64,000 nucleotides of DNA from the NCBI RefSeq assembly GCF_030063475.1, contig NZ_JASIRT010000008.1, forward strand, positions 1 to 64,000. The letters run 5' to 3'. How positions within the stretch are numbered: the first letter of the stretch is position 1; every line of letters starts with the position of its first letter. Positions 35,216 through 44,277 of the stretch are shown piece by piece. This stretch comes from Roseomonas sp. E05. Its GTDB lineage: Bacteria > Pseudomonadota > Alphaproteobacteria > Acetobacterales > Acetobacteraceae. The notes under the pieces were generated by a model. It was not told where the DNA came from, searched no databases, and saw only the letters and a program-made list of their open reading frames with translations. A program made the translations under genes and the position numbers.

Positions 35216-36793
35216 TCAGGTCTTCCGCACGTTCCAGAACACCGGGAAGCCGCGCAGCACCCCTTCGAGATTGCTGCGATAGGCCGCCGCCTGCAGGAAC
35301 TGTCCGGCCGGGATGTAGGGAATGTCCTGGAAGGCCCGTGCCTGCAGGCGCCGCGCGATCTGCTGCTGCGCTTCCAGCCCCGGCGCGGCGAACCATTCGG
35401 CGATCAGCGCTTCCACCGCCGGCAGCTCCGGCCAGCCCGCCATCGCATTGGTGCCGTTGCCGCGCAGGGGTGCGCTCAGCGCCGGATTGGCCATGTCGAT
35501 GCCGGTCAGCGCCGTCATGTAGCAGCTCCAGCCACCCTTCTCCGTCGGTTCCTTGCTGGAGCGCCGCGCTGTCAGCGTGCCCCAGTCGGAAAGCTGGTAG
35601 TCGAGGTTCATGCCGCAGCGGCGCAACATGTCCGCCGCCACCTCGCTGAGCCCGTGGATGAAGGTCGGGTCCGTCGCGCCCAGCAGCACGACCCTCTCAC
35701 CCTTGTAGCCGGCCGCCGCGAGATCCCGCTTCACCTTGTCGAAGTCGCGCGGGCCCTCGAAGATGGCCATGCCGGCGTCGTTCGCCATCGGTGTGCCCGG
35801 CGTGAAGAAGCCGACCGGCGCGTTCCACATCGCGCGGTCCTCGCCGGCCACGGCCATCATGTAGTCGGCCTGGTCGAAGGCCCCGAGAACGGCGCGGCGG
35901 ATCGCCGGGTTGTCGAAGGGCGGATGCAGGTGGTTCAGGCGCATCAGGCACATCATGCCGGCCTGCTCCTGCACGGCGACCTTGACGTTCCGCGCCCGCT
36001 TCAGCAGCGGCAGCATGTCGTTGGCGGCGAATTCCAGCCAGTCCTGCTCGCCGGCCTGCAGCGCGGCGACGGCGGTGGAGGGATCGGGGATGACGGTCCA
36101 CTCGACGCGGTCCACATGCACCACCTTGGGCCCCGCCGTGCCGGAGGGCGTGCCGGAGGCGCGCGGCACGTAATCCTTGAAGCGCTCATAGGCCACGCGG
36201 GCGCCGGAGACCCGCTCGCCCGGCAGGAAGCGGAACGGCCCGGAGCCGACCATCTCCGTCACCTGCGTGTAGGGGTCGGTCATCGCCAGCCGCTCGGGCA
36301 TCATCACCGGCAGCAGCGGCGGCAACTTGCCGAGCGCGTCCGGCAGCAGCGGGAAGGGGCGCTTCAGGCGGAACTGGATCACCTTGTCATCCGGCGCCGA
36401 CAGCTCGTCGGTGGCCGCCATCAGGGCTTGGCCGAAGGGGTCCCGCTGGCCCCAGCGGCGGATGCTGGCCACGCAGTCCCGCGCCAGCACCCGCTCCCCG
36501 TCATGCCATTTGAGGCCATCGCGCAGGGTCAGGCGCCAGAGGCGGCCGTCCTGCTCCGTGACATGCCCCTCGACCATCTGCGGCGAGGCGCGGAAATCGT
36601 TGTCCTGGCCGTAGAGCATGTCGAAGACCATGTAGCCATGGTTCCGGGTCGCGTAGGCCAGGCCGAAGATCGGGTCGAGAATGCTGAGGTCGGTCTGCGG
36701 GATGAAGCGCAGCACCTTGTCCTGCTGCGCGAGGCCGAGGGAAGGCGTGGCCAGCGCGGCGGCGCTGGTGGCCAGGAATGTGCGGCGCTTCAT
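35216..36793 (-). CDS. Orphan ABC substrate-binding protein, family 5
   Basis: The 525-residue exported protein has a signal peptide MKRRTFLATSAAALATPSLGLA, with the KRRTF start suggesting Tat export. Its core begins VLRFIPQTDLSILDP, and TRNHGYMVFDMLYG, AQDGRLWRLTLRDGLKWHDGE and VGSGPFRFLPGE mark it as a group with the proteins at 38583 and 52331. No permease or ATPase gene is adjacent, so it must use a transporter encoded elsewhere, perhaps one of the two importers at 17101-29777. It is encoded upstream of, and probably cotranscribed with, the Tpa-type aminotransferase. Confidence 0.88.
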   Translation of the reverse strand: MKRRTFLATSAAALATPSLGLAQQDKVLRFIPQTDLSILDPIFGLAYATRNHGYMVFDMLYGQDNDFRASPQMVEGHVTEQDGRLWRLTLRDGLKWHDGERVLARDCVASIRRWGQRDPFGQALMAATDELSAPDDKVIQFRLKRPFPLLPDALGKLPPLLPVMMPERLAMTDPYTQVTEMVGSGPFRFLPGERVSGARVAYERFKDYVPRASGTPSGTAGPKVVHVDRVEWTVIPDPSTAVAALQAGEQDWLEFAANDMLPLLKRARNVKVAVQEQAGMMCLMRLNHLHPPFDNPAIRRAVLGAFDQADYMMAVAGEDRAMWNAPVGFFTPGTPMANDAGMAIFEGPRDFDKVKRDLAAAGYKGERVVLLGATDPTFIHGLSEVAADMLRRCGMNLDYQLSDWGTLTARRSSKEPTEKGGWSCYMTALTGIDMANPALSAPLRGNGTNAMAGWPELPAVEALIAEWFAAPGLEAQQQIARRLQARAFQDIPYIPAGQFLQAAAYRSNLEGVLRGFPVFWNVRKT

Positions 36794-36842
36794 GCGATCT
36801 GCCTTTCGGGCGCTCGAAGGGTGATGGGGGGCGGATGCGGCC

Positions 36843-37610
36843 TCAGGCCGCCGGGGCGGCGGGCGCCGCGCGGGCGGTCAGCCAGCCGCCATCGACGACC
36901 AGCACCTGTCCGGTCACGAAGGAGGCGTCCTCCGAGGCCAGGAAGGCAACGACCGAGGCGATCTCCTCCGGCCTGCCGGACCGCCGCAGCGGCGTCGGCG
37001 CCAGCATGTTGTCGCGGTAGTGCGGGTTCTTCAGGTGATTGACCGTCATCGGCGTCTCGATGACGCCCGGCGCCACGGCGTTGACCAGGATGCCCTCCGG
37101 CCCGAGGTCGCAGGCGAGCTGGCGGGTGAGCTGCGCCACGCCCGCCTTGGCCACGGCATAGGCCGCCGTGCCGGGATAGCCGACCAGCCCGAAGATCGAG
37201 GAGACGTTGACGATGCGGCCGCCGGGCCGGGCGAGATGCGGCAGACAGTCCCGCGTCACCCGCAGCACCGCCTTCAGGTTGGTGTCCACGAAGCGGTCGA
37301 TCAGGTCGTCATCGGATTCTGCGAGCGCCTTGCTGCCGCCGATGCCGGCATTGTTGACCAGGATGTCGAGGCGGCCGAAGGCCTCGACCGCCATGGCCGC
37401 CAGCCGCGCGCCGGCGTCCTTCGCCGTAATGTCGAGCGCCAGCGCGCGGCCGCCGATCTCGCGCGCCACCGCCTCCACCTCGGCGGAGCGGTCGGATACG
37501 AGGACCTTCGCCCCCTCCTCCGCCAGACGGCGTGCCGTCGCGGCACCGATGCCGCCGGCGGCGCCCGTGACGACGGCGACGCGCCCGGACAGGCGGGGTT
37601 TCTGGATCAT
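36843..37610 (-). CDS. Short-chain dehydrogenase/reductase
   Basis: The 255-residue classical SDR has TGAAGGIGAATA (NAD(P)-binding, residues 15-26), NNAGIGG, the catalytic SSIFG...YAVAK Ser-Tyr-Lys set and a GPEGILVNAVAPGVIETPM segment. Asp40 (VLVSDRS) at the end of strand 2 favours NAD. It interconverts an alcohol and a ketone. It lies 49 bp upstream of the binding-protein gene on the same strand and is likely cotranscribed with it and the aminotransferase. Confidence 0.9.
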   Translation of the reverse strand: MIQKPRLSGRVAVVTGAAGGIGAATARRLAEEGAKVLVSDRSAEVEAVAREIGGRALALDITAKDAGARLAAMAVEAFGRLDILVNNAGIGGSKALAESDDDLIDRFVDTNLKAVLRVTRDCLPHLARPGGRIVNVSSIFGLVGYPGTAAYAVAKAGVAQLTRQLACDLGPEGILVNAVAPGVIETPMTVNHLKNPHYRDNMLAPTPLRRSGRPEEIASVVAFLASEDASFVTGQVLVVDGGWLTARAAPAAPAA

Positions 37611-37677
37611 CGCGAAATGCCTGTGCTGAAGCGGGCGCCTGACGAGCCGGGCACCCTGTTGAAAAGGAGGGCCAGGA

Positions 37678-38526
37678 TCAGCGCGCCTGCCGGGCGCGGA
37701 ATTCCTGCTGCACCTGATCGAGGGTGAGGAACTCGGCGCCCATGCCGGCCAGGCCGTCGATCAGCTTTTCCATCATCAGCATGCGGTGTCCGCGGCCGCT
37801 GACATAGGGGTGGAAGGTGTAGACCATCATGCCCCACTCCGTGGTGCGGCGCATGTACTCGAAGTCCGCCAGCCAGTTCTCCAGCACGCCGTTCGCGTTC
37901 GCGAGCCCCGGCATCACGCCCGCCTTGGTGCGGAAGAACTCGAAATGCGGATGATCGTCGAGCGACCAGCTGATCGGGATCTCGACCAGGTCCGTCGTCT
38001 CGCCGAAGGCCAGCGGCGCGTCCACGGCCACGGTGTCGCCGCGCCTGGCGAAATAAGGCTCGCAGTCATGCCCCATCATGCTGCTGTCATAGCGGCAGCC
38101 ATGCTGGAGCATCAGGCTGATGCTGTGGTCGCTGAGGTCCCAGGCCGGGGAGCGGTAGCCAGCCGGCCCCGCGCCGGTCAGGCGGCGGATCGATTCCACC
38201 GCGCGCCCGAACTCCTCCGCCTCGCGCTCGGGCGGCAGCTCGGCCGGCGGGACATGGCTCCACCCGTGATGGCCGATCTCGTGCCCGGCCTCCACCACGC
38301 GCGCGCAAATGGCGGGGTAGGTTTCGATCACGACGCCGGGGACGTACCAGCTCGCCTTGATGCCCCGGCTCGCCAGCAGGTCGAGGATGCGTTGCGCGCC
38401 GATGACGCCGAACTCGCCGCGCGAGATCGGCGTCGGCGTCGTCAGGCCGCGCGCGGCAAATCCCGACCAGGTATCGAAATCATAGGAGAGGCAGGCGATA
38501 TGGCGGGGCAAGGGAAAGATCCTCAT
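37678..38526 (-). CDS. Polysaccharide deacetylase-family (NodB) hydrolase 3
   Basis: The 282-residue cytoplasmic NodB-type protein has SYDFDTW (catalytic and metal Asp), HEIGHHGWSHVPP (metal His pair), YRSPAWDLS and a TFHPYVSGRGHRM end. The arrangement is that of the PuuE/allantoinase-like peptidoglycan deacetylase branch, which includes amidohydrolases of small molecules. It contains the complete motifs, unlike hydrolase 2 at 22310. It is in the same minus-strand run as the SDR and binding proteins. Start is ATG 38526. Confidence 0.85.
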   Translation of the reverse strand: MRIFPLPRHIACLSYDFDTWSGFAARGLTTPTPISRGEFGVIGAQRILDLLASRGIKASWYVPGVVIETYPAICARVVEAGHEIGHHGWSHVPPAELPPEREAEEFGRAVESIRRLTGAGPAGYRSPAWDLSDHSISLMLQHGCRYDSSMMGHDCEPYFARRGDTVAVDAPLAFGETTDLVEIPISWSLDDHPHFEFFRTKAGVMPGLANANGVLENWLADFEYMRRTTEWGMMVYTFHPYVSGRGHRMLMMEKLIDGLAGMGAEFLTLDQVQQEFRARQAR

Positions 38527-38582
38527 TCTCGACGGTGAAGCCTGCCGCCGCGCCTTCCGGGCGCGGCGGCGCAGATCCGGCG

Positions 38583-40187
38583 CTAGGCGCCGCCGCGGCG
38601 GATGTTCCACAGCACGGGGAACCCGAAGTCGATCACACCCTGCAGCGTGCTGCGCCACACGGCGGGGCTGGAGAACTGGCCGGTGAGCGGGAAGTTCACG
38701 TTCGCCAGGGCGCGGCGGTTGATCTCGGCGGCGAGCTGGCGCCGCCGCGCGAGGTTCGATTCCGGCTCGGCCTCGAATTCCGCCAGCAGCGGCTTCAAGG
38801 GCTCGTCGCAATAGAGCCACGGCGCCGCGCCCGTGCAGTTGTAGCTGATGCCGACATTGGTCAGCGGGTCGGCCATGTCGAAGCCGGTATAGACCACGGG
38901 CACCGCGCTCCACCCGCCCCGCTCCACCGGCTCGCGGCTCAGCCAGCGCTGTGCGGCGGTGGCCCAGTCCATCACCTGCTGGTCCACGTTCAGGCCCAGC
39001 TTCCGCATGCGGTCCACCACGACCATGGCCATCGGGTTGATCAGCGTGGAGCTTTGCGGGTGCAGGAAGACCACCCGCTCGTTTTCGTAGCCCGATTCCC
39101 TCAGCATGGCGCGTGCGCGCTCCAGGCTGGGCTCGCGCAGCGCCTCGCCGCCGGCTTCGGAGGCCAGCGGGGTCCCGCACATCATCATGGACTGGCAGTG
39201 CGGCTGGAACATGCCCTCCGGAAGACCGTGCGCGGCCACGATCTCGCTCTGGTCGAGCGCCATCTGCAGGGCCTGGCGCACGCGAAGATTGTTGAAGGGC
39301 GGCTGGGCATGGTTCAGCGCAATGCCGCCCATCAGCTGTGCGATGCCGTTCGGCTTGGCCAGCGTCACGCCACGGTCGCGGAGCAGCATGGGGAGGTAGT
39401 CCAGCGGCGCGTATTCGAGATAGTCAACCTCGCCGGCCTGCAGCGCCGCCACGCGCATCGAGGGATCGTCGATGCTGACGATCTCGGCGCGCTCGATGAA
39501 GACGCGCTTGCCGCCGGCCAGCCCGTCAGCCGGCTCCTCGCGCGGGCGGTAGCGTGGGTTGCGGCGGAAGGTGGCGCGCTCCCCCGGCACCCATTCGTCC
39601 TGCAAGAAGATGAAGGGGCCTGAGCCGACGATCTCCTTCACGGGCTCCGTCGGCGGCGTCGCCGCGATGCGCGCCGGCATCATGAAGGGGACATGCACGC
39701 TCGGCTTGCCGAGGGCGCTGATGACCCCGCCGAAGGGCCGGGCCAATTCCAGGACGAAGCGCGTGCCGGACTCGGCGCGCAGTGTCTTCATGGCCGCCAT
39801 CAGCCGGCGGCCGGTGGAATCGCGCGCGCCCCAGCGCTTCAGCGAGGCCACGCAATCCTCCGCCGTGACCGGCTGGCCATCATGCCACTCCAGGCCGGGG
39901 CGCAGGGTGAAGGCATAGGCCAGCCGGTCCTCGCTGACCGTCCAGCCCTCCAGCATCTGCGGCCGCATCACGCCCTGGCCATCCATCGACACCAGCGTGT
40001 CGAAGACCATGTAGGCGAAATTGCGCGTGACGAAGGAGGTGCCGGCGATCGGGTCCAGGACCTGCAGCCCGGCATTGACCACGAGCCGCAAGGGCCGTTC
40101 CGCCGTCTGCGCCCGGGAGATGCCGGCCCCCATGGCCAGCAGGGGCGTGGCCAGGACCGCACGCCGCGGCCAACCGCTTCTTTGCAT
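38583..40187 (-). CDS. Orphan ABC substrate-binding protein, family 5
   Basis: The 534-residue exported protein has a twin-arginine-like signal (MQRSGWPRRAVLATPLLAMG, cleaved near SRAQ). Its core (RLVVNAGLQVLDPIAG, TRNFAYMVFDTLVSMD, GLEWHDGQPVTAEDCVASLKRWGARD) groups it with 35216 and 52331. GAGG nine bases before the ATG at 40187 decides the start over upstream in-frame codons. No transporter genes adjoin it. Confidence 0.88.
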   Translation of the reverse strand: MQRSGWPRRAVLATPLLAMGAGISRAQTAERPLRLVVNAGLQVLDPIAGTSFVTRNFAYMVFDTLVSMDGQGVMRPQMLEGWTVSEDRLAYAFTLRPGLEWHDGQPVTAEDCVASLKRWGARDSTGRRLMAAMKTLRAESGTRFVLELARPFGGVISALGKPSVHVPFMMPARIAATPPTEPVKEIVGSGPFIFLQDEWVPGERATFRRNPRYRPREEPADGLAGGKRVFIERAEIVSIDDPSMRVAALQAGEVDYLEYAPLDYLPMLLRDRGVTLAKPNGIAQLMGGIALNHAQPPFNNLRVRQALQMALDQSEIVAAHGLPEGMFQPHCQSMMMCGTPLASEAGGEALREPSLERARAMLRESGYENERVVFLHPQSSTLINPMAMVVVDRMRKLGLNVDQQVMDWATAAQRWLSREPVERGGWSAVPVVYTGFDMADPLTNVGISYNCTGAAPWLYCDEPLKPLLAEFEAEPESNLARRRQLAAEINRRALANVNFPLTGQFSSPAVWRSTLQGVIDFGFPVLWNIRRGGA

Positions 40188-40293
40188 CGCTTTCATCCTC
40201 ACCCGAAGGGACCGGCCGTGCTTCCCTTGCGCCCTCTTGTCGTCTGTCTTGGCGGCCGGCTGGAAGGCAGCCGCACCACGGATCGGCCACCCG

Positions 40294-41055
40294 TCAGGCG
40301 AGGCGGCCGCCATCGACCGGCAGCGAGACGCCGGTCAGGAAGGTCGCCTGCGCGCTCAGCAGAAACAGCGCGGCATCGGCAACCTCCTCCGGCCTGCCGA
40401 AGCGCCGCAGCGGGTAGCGCGCCTGGAACTGCGCCACGCGGGCGGCCCGCTCCGCGGCGTCGCCGGCGGCATCGAAGGTCGCGGCCAGCATGGGCGTCTC
40501 GATCGAGCCGGGGCAGAGGCAGTTCACGCGAATTCCCTCCGGCCCATGCGCCAGGGCGAGGCTGCGGCTGAGCATGACGACTGCCCCCTTGGTGGCGGAG
40601 TAGGTCTGCAGCTGCGCCGAGCCGGTCAGTCCGGCGGCCGAGGCCAGCGTCACGATCGCTCCGCCGCCCTGCTGCCGCATCTGCGGCAGGAAGGCCTTCA
40701 CGGCGAGCCAGGTGCCTTTGACGTTGACGGCGAAGGCCCTGTCCCAGTCCTCCTCGGCCGCATCGACGGCGGGCTGGGTGGGGCCCAGGATGCCGGCCGC
40801 CGTCACCAGCAGGCTGACAGGCCCCAGCCGCTGCATGGCTTCGCGGGCGGCATGCTCCATCTCCGCCGCCCGCGCGACATCCCCGGCCACGGCGATGGCG
40901 CCGGGGCAAAGCGGCAGGAGGCTGTCGAGCGCCGCCGCATCCCGGTCCACGAGCAGCAGCCTGGCGCCTTCGGCGGCCAGCGCGATGGCGATGGCACGGC
41001 CAAGCCCCGATCCGGCCCCTGTCACCGCGCCGATGCGCCCTTCAAAACGTTGCAT
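40294..41055 (-). CDS. Short-chain dehydrogenase/reductase
   Basis: The 253-residue SDR has TGAGSGLGRAIAIAL (residues 14-28), LLVDRD at the cofactor-selecting position, VTAAGILG in place of the usual NNAG, and the catalytic Ser with YSATK. The NNAG replacement is uncommon but tolerated in the family. It is divergent from the IclR gene across a 115-bp region carrying an inverted repeat, and is probably the first gene of the minus-strand run to 33724, under that regulator. Confidence 0.88.
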   Translation of the reverse strand: MQRFEGRIGAVTGAGSGLGRAIAIALAAEGARLLLVDRDAAALDSLLPLCPGAIAVAGDVARAAEMEHAAREAMQRLGPVSLLVTAAGILGPTQPAVDAAEEDWDRAFAVNVKGTWLAVKAFLPQMRQQGGGAIVTLASAAGLTGSAQLQTYSATKGAVVMLSRSLALAHGPEGIRVNCLCPGSIETPMLAATFDAAGDAAERAARVAQFQARYPLRRFGRPEEVADAALFLLSAQATFLTGVSLPVDGGRLA

Positions 41056-41112
41056 AGAGCATTCCCTTGCAGCGGCCTGCCCTGGCGTCTCTTGCTGGAT
41101 TCCCAGTTTTAC

Positions 41113-41131
41113 CGTATCGCTAACCGATACG
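41113..41131. promoter_or_regulatory. Operator candidate CGTATCG-N5-CGATACG
   Basis: A perfect 7-bp inverted repeat lies in the region between the divergent SDR and IclR genes, 40 bp upstream of the IclR start. Size and position fit an IclR-family dimer site, allowing control of both directions. Confidence 0.6.
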
Positions 41132-41170
41132 ATCGAATTATTCTATGACGTTAAAGAAAGGGTTTGTTCC

Positions 41171-41968
41171 ATGTCAACGGCCCAGGCACGGGAGCCCGCT
41201 TCCCCCGAGAGCAACCCCCTGTTCCTGCAATCCGTGGCGCGGACCCTGCGGGTGCTGGAGGCGTTCACACAGCTGCCCCGCCCGCTCTCCATCGCCGAGC
41301 TTTCGGCTGCTGCCGGCCTCGACAAGAGCGCCGGCCAGCGCATCGTCCATACGCTGCAGGCGCTTGGCTATCTGGAGCGGTCGAGCGCCGGCCTGGTGCC
41401 CGGCAAGAAGGTGCTGTACCGGGCCTTTGACTATCTCCGCATGAATGCCCTGGTGGAAAGCGCCACGCCCGTCCTGCACGAGCTGCGCAAGTCGGTGAAG
41501 GAGCGGGTGGATCTCAGCCTGCTCGACAGCACGAACATCGTCTATGCGGTGCGCCTGCAGAGCAAGCGGGAGAACTTCCCGGCCACGCTGGTCGGCCGTC
41601 GCATTCCTACCTTCTGCTCCTCCGGCGGCCGCGCCATGCTGGCCGCGCTGCCGGAGGAGGAAGCCATGCAGATCCTGCAGCAATCCGACCGCCGGCCGCT
41701 GACGCCCAAGACGATCACCGAGATCCCCGCGCTCGTCGACAAGATCAGGGAGGCGCGGCGCGACGGCTATGCGCTGGCGCTGGAGGAATCGGCGCTGGGC
41801 GAGATCGTTCTCGCCGCCGCGGTGCTGGACATCCATGGCCGGCCGGTCGCGGCGATCCATGCTGCCGGATCGCTGTCCGAGTGGAAGGAGGAGACCTTCC
41901 GCCGCCGGATCAGTCCGCTGGTGATGGAGGCGGCACGCGCCCTCTCCCACACCTACAAGCATGGTTGA
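41171..41968 (+). CDS. IclR-family transcriptional regulator
   Basis: The 265-residue protein has an N-terminal winged helix (about 19-70: LSIAELSAAAGLDKSAGQRIVHTLQALGYL) and the IclR effector domain (ERVDLSLLDSTNIVYAVRLQ, CSSGGRAMLAALPEEE, DGYALALEESALGEIVLAAAVLD). It most likely binds the inverted repeat at 41113-41131 and controls the SDR operon and itself in response to a small acid. Start is ATG 41171. Confidence 0.9.
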   Translation: MSTAQAREPASPESNPLFLQSVARTLRVLEAFTQLPRPLSIAELSAAAGLDKSAGQRIVHTLQALGYLERSSAGLVPGKKVLYRAFDYLRMNALVESATPVLHELRKSVKERVDLSLLDSTNIVYAVRLQSKRENFPATLVGRRIPTFCSSGGRAMLAALPEEEAMQILQQSDRRPLTPKTITEIPALVDKIREARRDGYALALEESALGEIVLAAAVLDIHGRPVAAIHAAGSLSEWKEETFRRRISPLVMEAARALSHTYKHG

Positions 41969-42096
41969 CATTGCCGTTGGCGCTTCCGGCCACTCGGGCG
42001 GAATCGGGCGATGTGGAAGGTGAGGGGCGGCGCACCTTCCATCTGCATCCGAGACTACCTGAACCCGGGAAGCCGGAAGGTTCGCCCGAAGTGCAT

Positions 42097-42122
42097 CCGG
42101 TGTCCCCTCGTGGGGTTACCGG
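42097..42122 (+). promoter_or_regulatory. Stem-loop in the leader of the Bug gene
   Basis: CCGGT and ACCGG form the outer stem and CCCC/GGGG the inner stem around TCGT, separated by a 2x2 internal loop. It lies about 50 bases before the ATG at 42172. It could affect transcript stability or end readthrough from the IclR gene. Confidence 0.35.
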
Positions 42123-42171
42123 CTCTCGCCACCGCCGGTATGAACAAGCCCGGCCGGAGGAAACAGAGAAA

Positions 42172-43146
42172 ATGATCAGCCGACGCAACCTGAGCGCCGC
42201 CGCCCTGGCGGCGCTGCTGCCCACGCCACTGGCCCGGGCACAGGAGAACTGGCCCGCGGCAAGGGCCATCGAGATGGTCGTGCCCTATCCGCCGGCCGGC
42301 GGCATCGACCTGATGGCCCGGCTGGTCGCCAAGTACCTGCCGGCCTATCTGGACAAGGCGCAGTTCGTCGTCACCAACCGGCCCGGCGCCGGCGGCCAGA
42401 CCGGCAACGAGTTCATCTTCACCGCCCGTCCCGACGGCTTCACCCTGGGCGCGATCGCCAGCCTTTCCCTCAGCTCCATCCCGCTGGAGCGGCCGGTGCG
42501 CTGGAAGCTGGAGGACTTCACCTACATCGCCAACCTCGTGGACGACCCCGGCGCCTTCTGGGTCCGCGCGGACTCCCCGATCAAGGACATGGCCGACCTG
42601 CGCCGCCGCGCCGCGGCGGAGGCCGAGGCGGTCTCCTTCGGCACCGCCGCCGGCATCGGCTCGGACGACCACCAGCTGCTGCTGGCCTTCGAGGAGGCGG
42701 CCGGCGTGAAGGCGCTGCACTCCCCCTACAACGGCACCGCGCTCGCCATCCGCGACCTGCTGAGCAGCCAGATCGACGTGGCGGTCTACAATGCCAGCGA
42801 AGGGCTCAGCCTGCTGCAGGAGGGGCGGACCCGCTGCCTGGGCCAGGCGGGGCCCGCGCGCTGGAAGGCCATGGCTGATGTGCCGACCTTCCGCGAGCAG
42901 GGCATCGACGTCGTCGGCGGCTCGATGCGCGGCTTCGTCGCGCCGCCCGGCGTGCCGGAGGCCATCACGGGGAAGCTGGTGGAGGCGATGCGCCGCATGG
43001 CCGCCGATCCCGCCTTCCTCGCCGAGGCCGAGAAGGTGAACCTGCCGCTGCGCCCGATCTTCGGCGGCGACTACCGCCAGACGGTGCTGCGCGAGCAGGA
43101 GGTGGTGAAGGGCCTCTTCGCCCGCCGCCCCTGGGGCCAGGGCTGA
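42172..43146 (+). CDS. Bug/TctC-type periplasmic binding protein
   Basis: The 324-residue exported protein has a Tat-like start (MISRRNLSAAALAALLPTPLARA) and the Bug core (VVPYPPAGGIDLMARLVAKYL, VTNRPGAGGQTGNEF, GGSMRGFVAPPGVPE). It has no TctAB genes beside it. GGAGG is 12 bases before the ATG at 42172. It is 7 bp upstream of a D-2-hydroxyacid dehydrogenase gene, so the captured ligand may be, or become, a 2-hydroxy or 2-oxo acid. Confidence 0.9.
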   Translation: MISRRNLSAAALAALLPTPLARAQENWPAARAIEMVVPYPPAGGIDLMARLVAKYLPAYLDKAQFVVTNRPGAGGQTGNEFIFTARPDGFTLGAIASLSLSSIPLERPVRWKLEDFTYIANLVDDPGAFWVRADSPIKDMADLRRRAAAEAEAVSFGTAAGIGSDDHQLLLAFEEAAGVKALHSPYNGTALAIRDLLSSQIDVAVYNASEGLSLLQEGRTRCLGQAGPARWKAMADVPTFREQGIDVVGGSMRGFVAPPGVPEAITGKLVEAMRRMAADPAFLAEAEKVNLPLRPIFGGDYRQTVLREQEVVKGLFARRPWGQG

Positions 43147-43153
43147 GCGCGCC

Positions 43154-44125
43154 ATGCCCGAGATCCTCGTCGTCAGCCCCATCCACCAGGACGGGCTGGC
43201 CCGGCTGCGGGCCGAGCCCGGATTCACCCTGATCCCACCTTCCGAGGTCTCGCCGGCCAGCCTGCCCGGCCTGCTCGCCCGCGCGGAGGGGATCATCGTG
43301 CGCGGCACGCGGGTGGACGATGCGCTGCTCGATCAGGCGCCGCGGCTGCGCTTCGTCTGCCGCCACGGCGTCGGCTATGACAGCGTGGACGTGCCCGCCC
43401 TGAGCGCGCGCGGCATCACCCTGGCCATCACCCCCGAGGCGAACGCCGCCTCGGTGGCCGAGCACGCGCTGATGCTGATGCTCGCCCTGTCACGACAGGT
43501 CGTGCATTGCAACGCCGGGGTGCGGCGGGGCGACTGGGTGGTGCCCTCCTCCTCGCCGACCCAGGATCTTGCCGGCGCGACGGTGCTGCTGCTGGGCTTC
43601 GGCCGCATCGGCACGCGCGTGGCGCGGCTCTGTGCGGCTTTCGGCATGCGGGTGCTGGTGCATGATCCCTTCATCCCCGCCAACACCATCCGCGGCCTGG
43701 GCTACGAGCCGGCGCCGGACCTGCCGGCCGCGCTGGCGCAGGCGGCGATCGTCAGCCTGCACTGCCCCTCCAACGCGGCGACGCGCGGCATGGTCAACGC
43801 GGCTTTCCTGGCGGCCATGCGGCCGGGGGCGCTGCTGGTGAACACGGCGCGGGGCACCCTGGTGGATGAGGCGGCGCTGGAAGCGGCCCTGCGCTCCGGC
43901 CATCTGGCGGGCGCCGGGCTGGACGTGGTGGCCGTCGAGCCGATGACCGCCGCCATCCCCCTGCTCTCGCTCGACACGGTGGTCGTCACGCCACATGTCG
44001 CGGCCAGCACGGCGCAGGGGCTGCGCCGCATGGCGCTGGCCTCGGCCGAGAATACCGTCCAGTTCTTCGCCGGCACGCTGGCGCCCGACTGCATCGTCAA
44101 CCCGGAGGCCGCGGGCACGGCATGA
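43154..44125 (+). CDS. D-isomer-specific 2-hydroxyacid dehydrogenase
   Basis: The 323-residue NAD(P)-dependent enzyme has the nucleotide-binding GFGRIGTRVARL, the catalytic Arg in NTARGTLVDEAAL, Glu in VAVEPM and the proton-relay His in VTPHVAAST. It interconverts a 2-oxo acid and a D-2-hydroxy acid; the substrate cannot be told from sequence. It is cotranscribed with the preceding Bug gene. A hairpin follows at 44131-44145. Confidence 0.9.
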   Translation: MPEILVVSPIHQDGLARLRAEPGFTLIPPSEVSPASLPGLLARAEGIIVRGTRVDDALLDQAPRLRFVCRHGVGYDSVDVPALSARGITLAITPEANAASVAEHALMLMLALSRQVVHCNAGVRRGDWVVPSSSPTQDLAGATVLLLGFGRIGTRVARLCAAFGMRVLVHDPFIPANTIRGLGYEPAPDLPAALAQAAIVSLHCPSNAATRGMVNAAFLAAMRPGALLVNTARGTLVDEAALEAALRSGHLAGAGLDVVAVEPMTAAIPLLSLDTVVVTPHVAASTAQGLRRMALASAENTVQFFAGTLAPDCIVNPEAAGTA

Positions 44126-44130
44126 CGGGT

Positions 44131-44145
44131 GCTGCTGCAAGCAGC
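44131..44145 (+). terminator. Hairpin after the hydroxyacid dehydrogenase
   Basis: GCTGCT (44131-44136) pairs with AGCAGC (44140-44145) around GCA, five bases after the stop. No T-run, so a weak candidate. Confidence 0.35.
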
Positions 44146-44277
44146 CGCCCAGGATCGATGTGGGGGTGAGAGGCGTTGATGTCGCGCAGGCGCGGCGGAG
44201 CGGTGGGCGGTGACCGCCGCCGGCAGCTTCGTCAGGCTTGCAGCCATCCGCCTATGGATCAGCTTCCTCCCCGCTTC

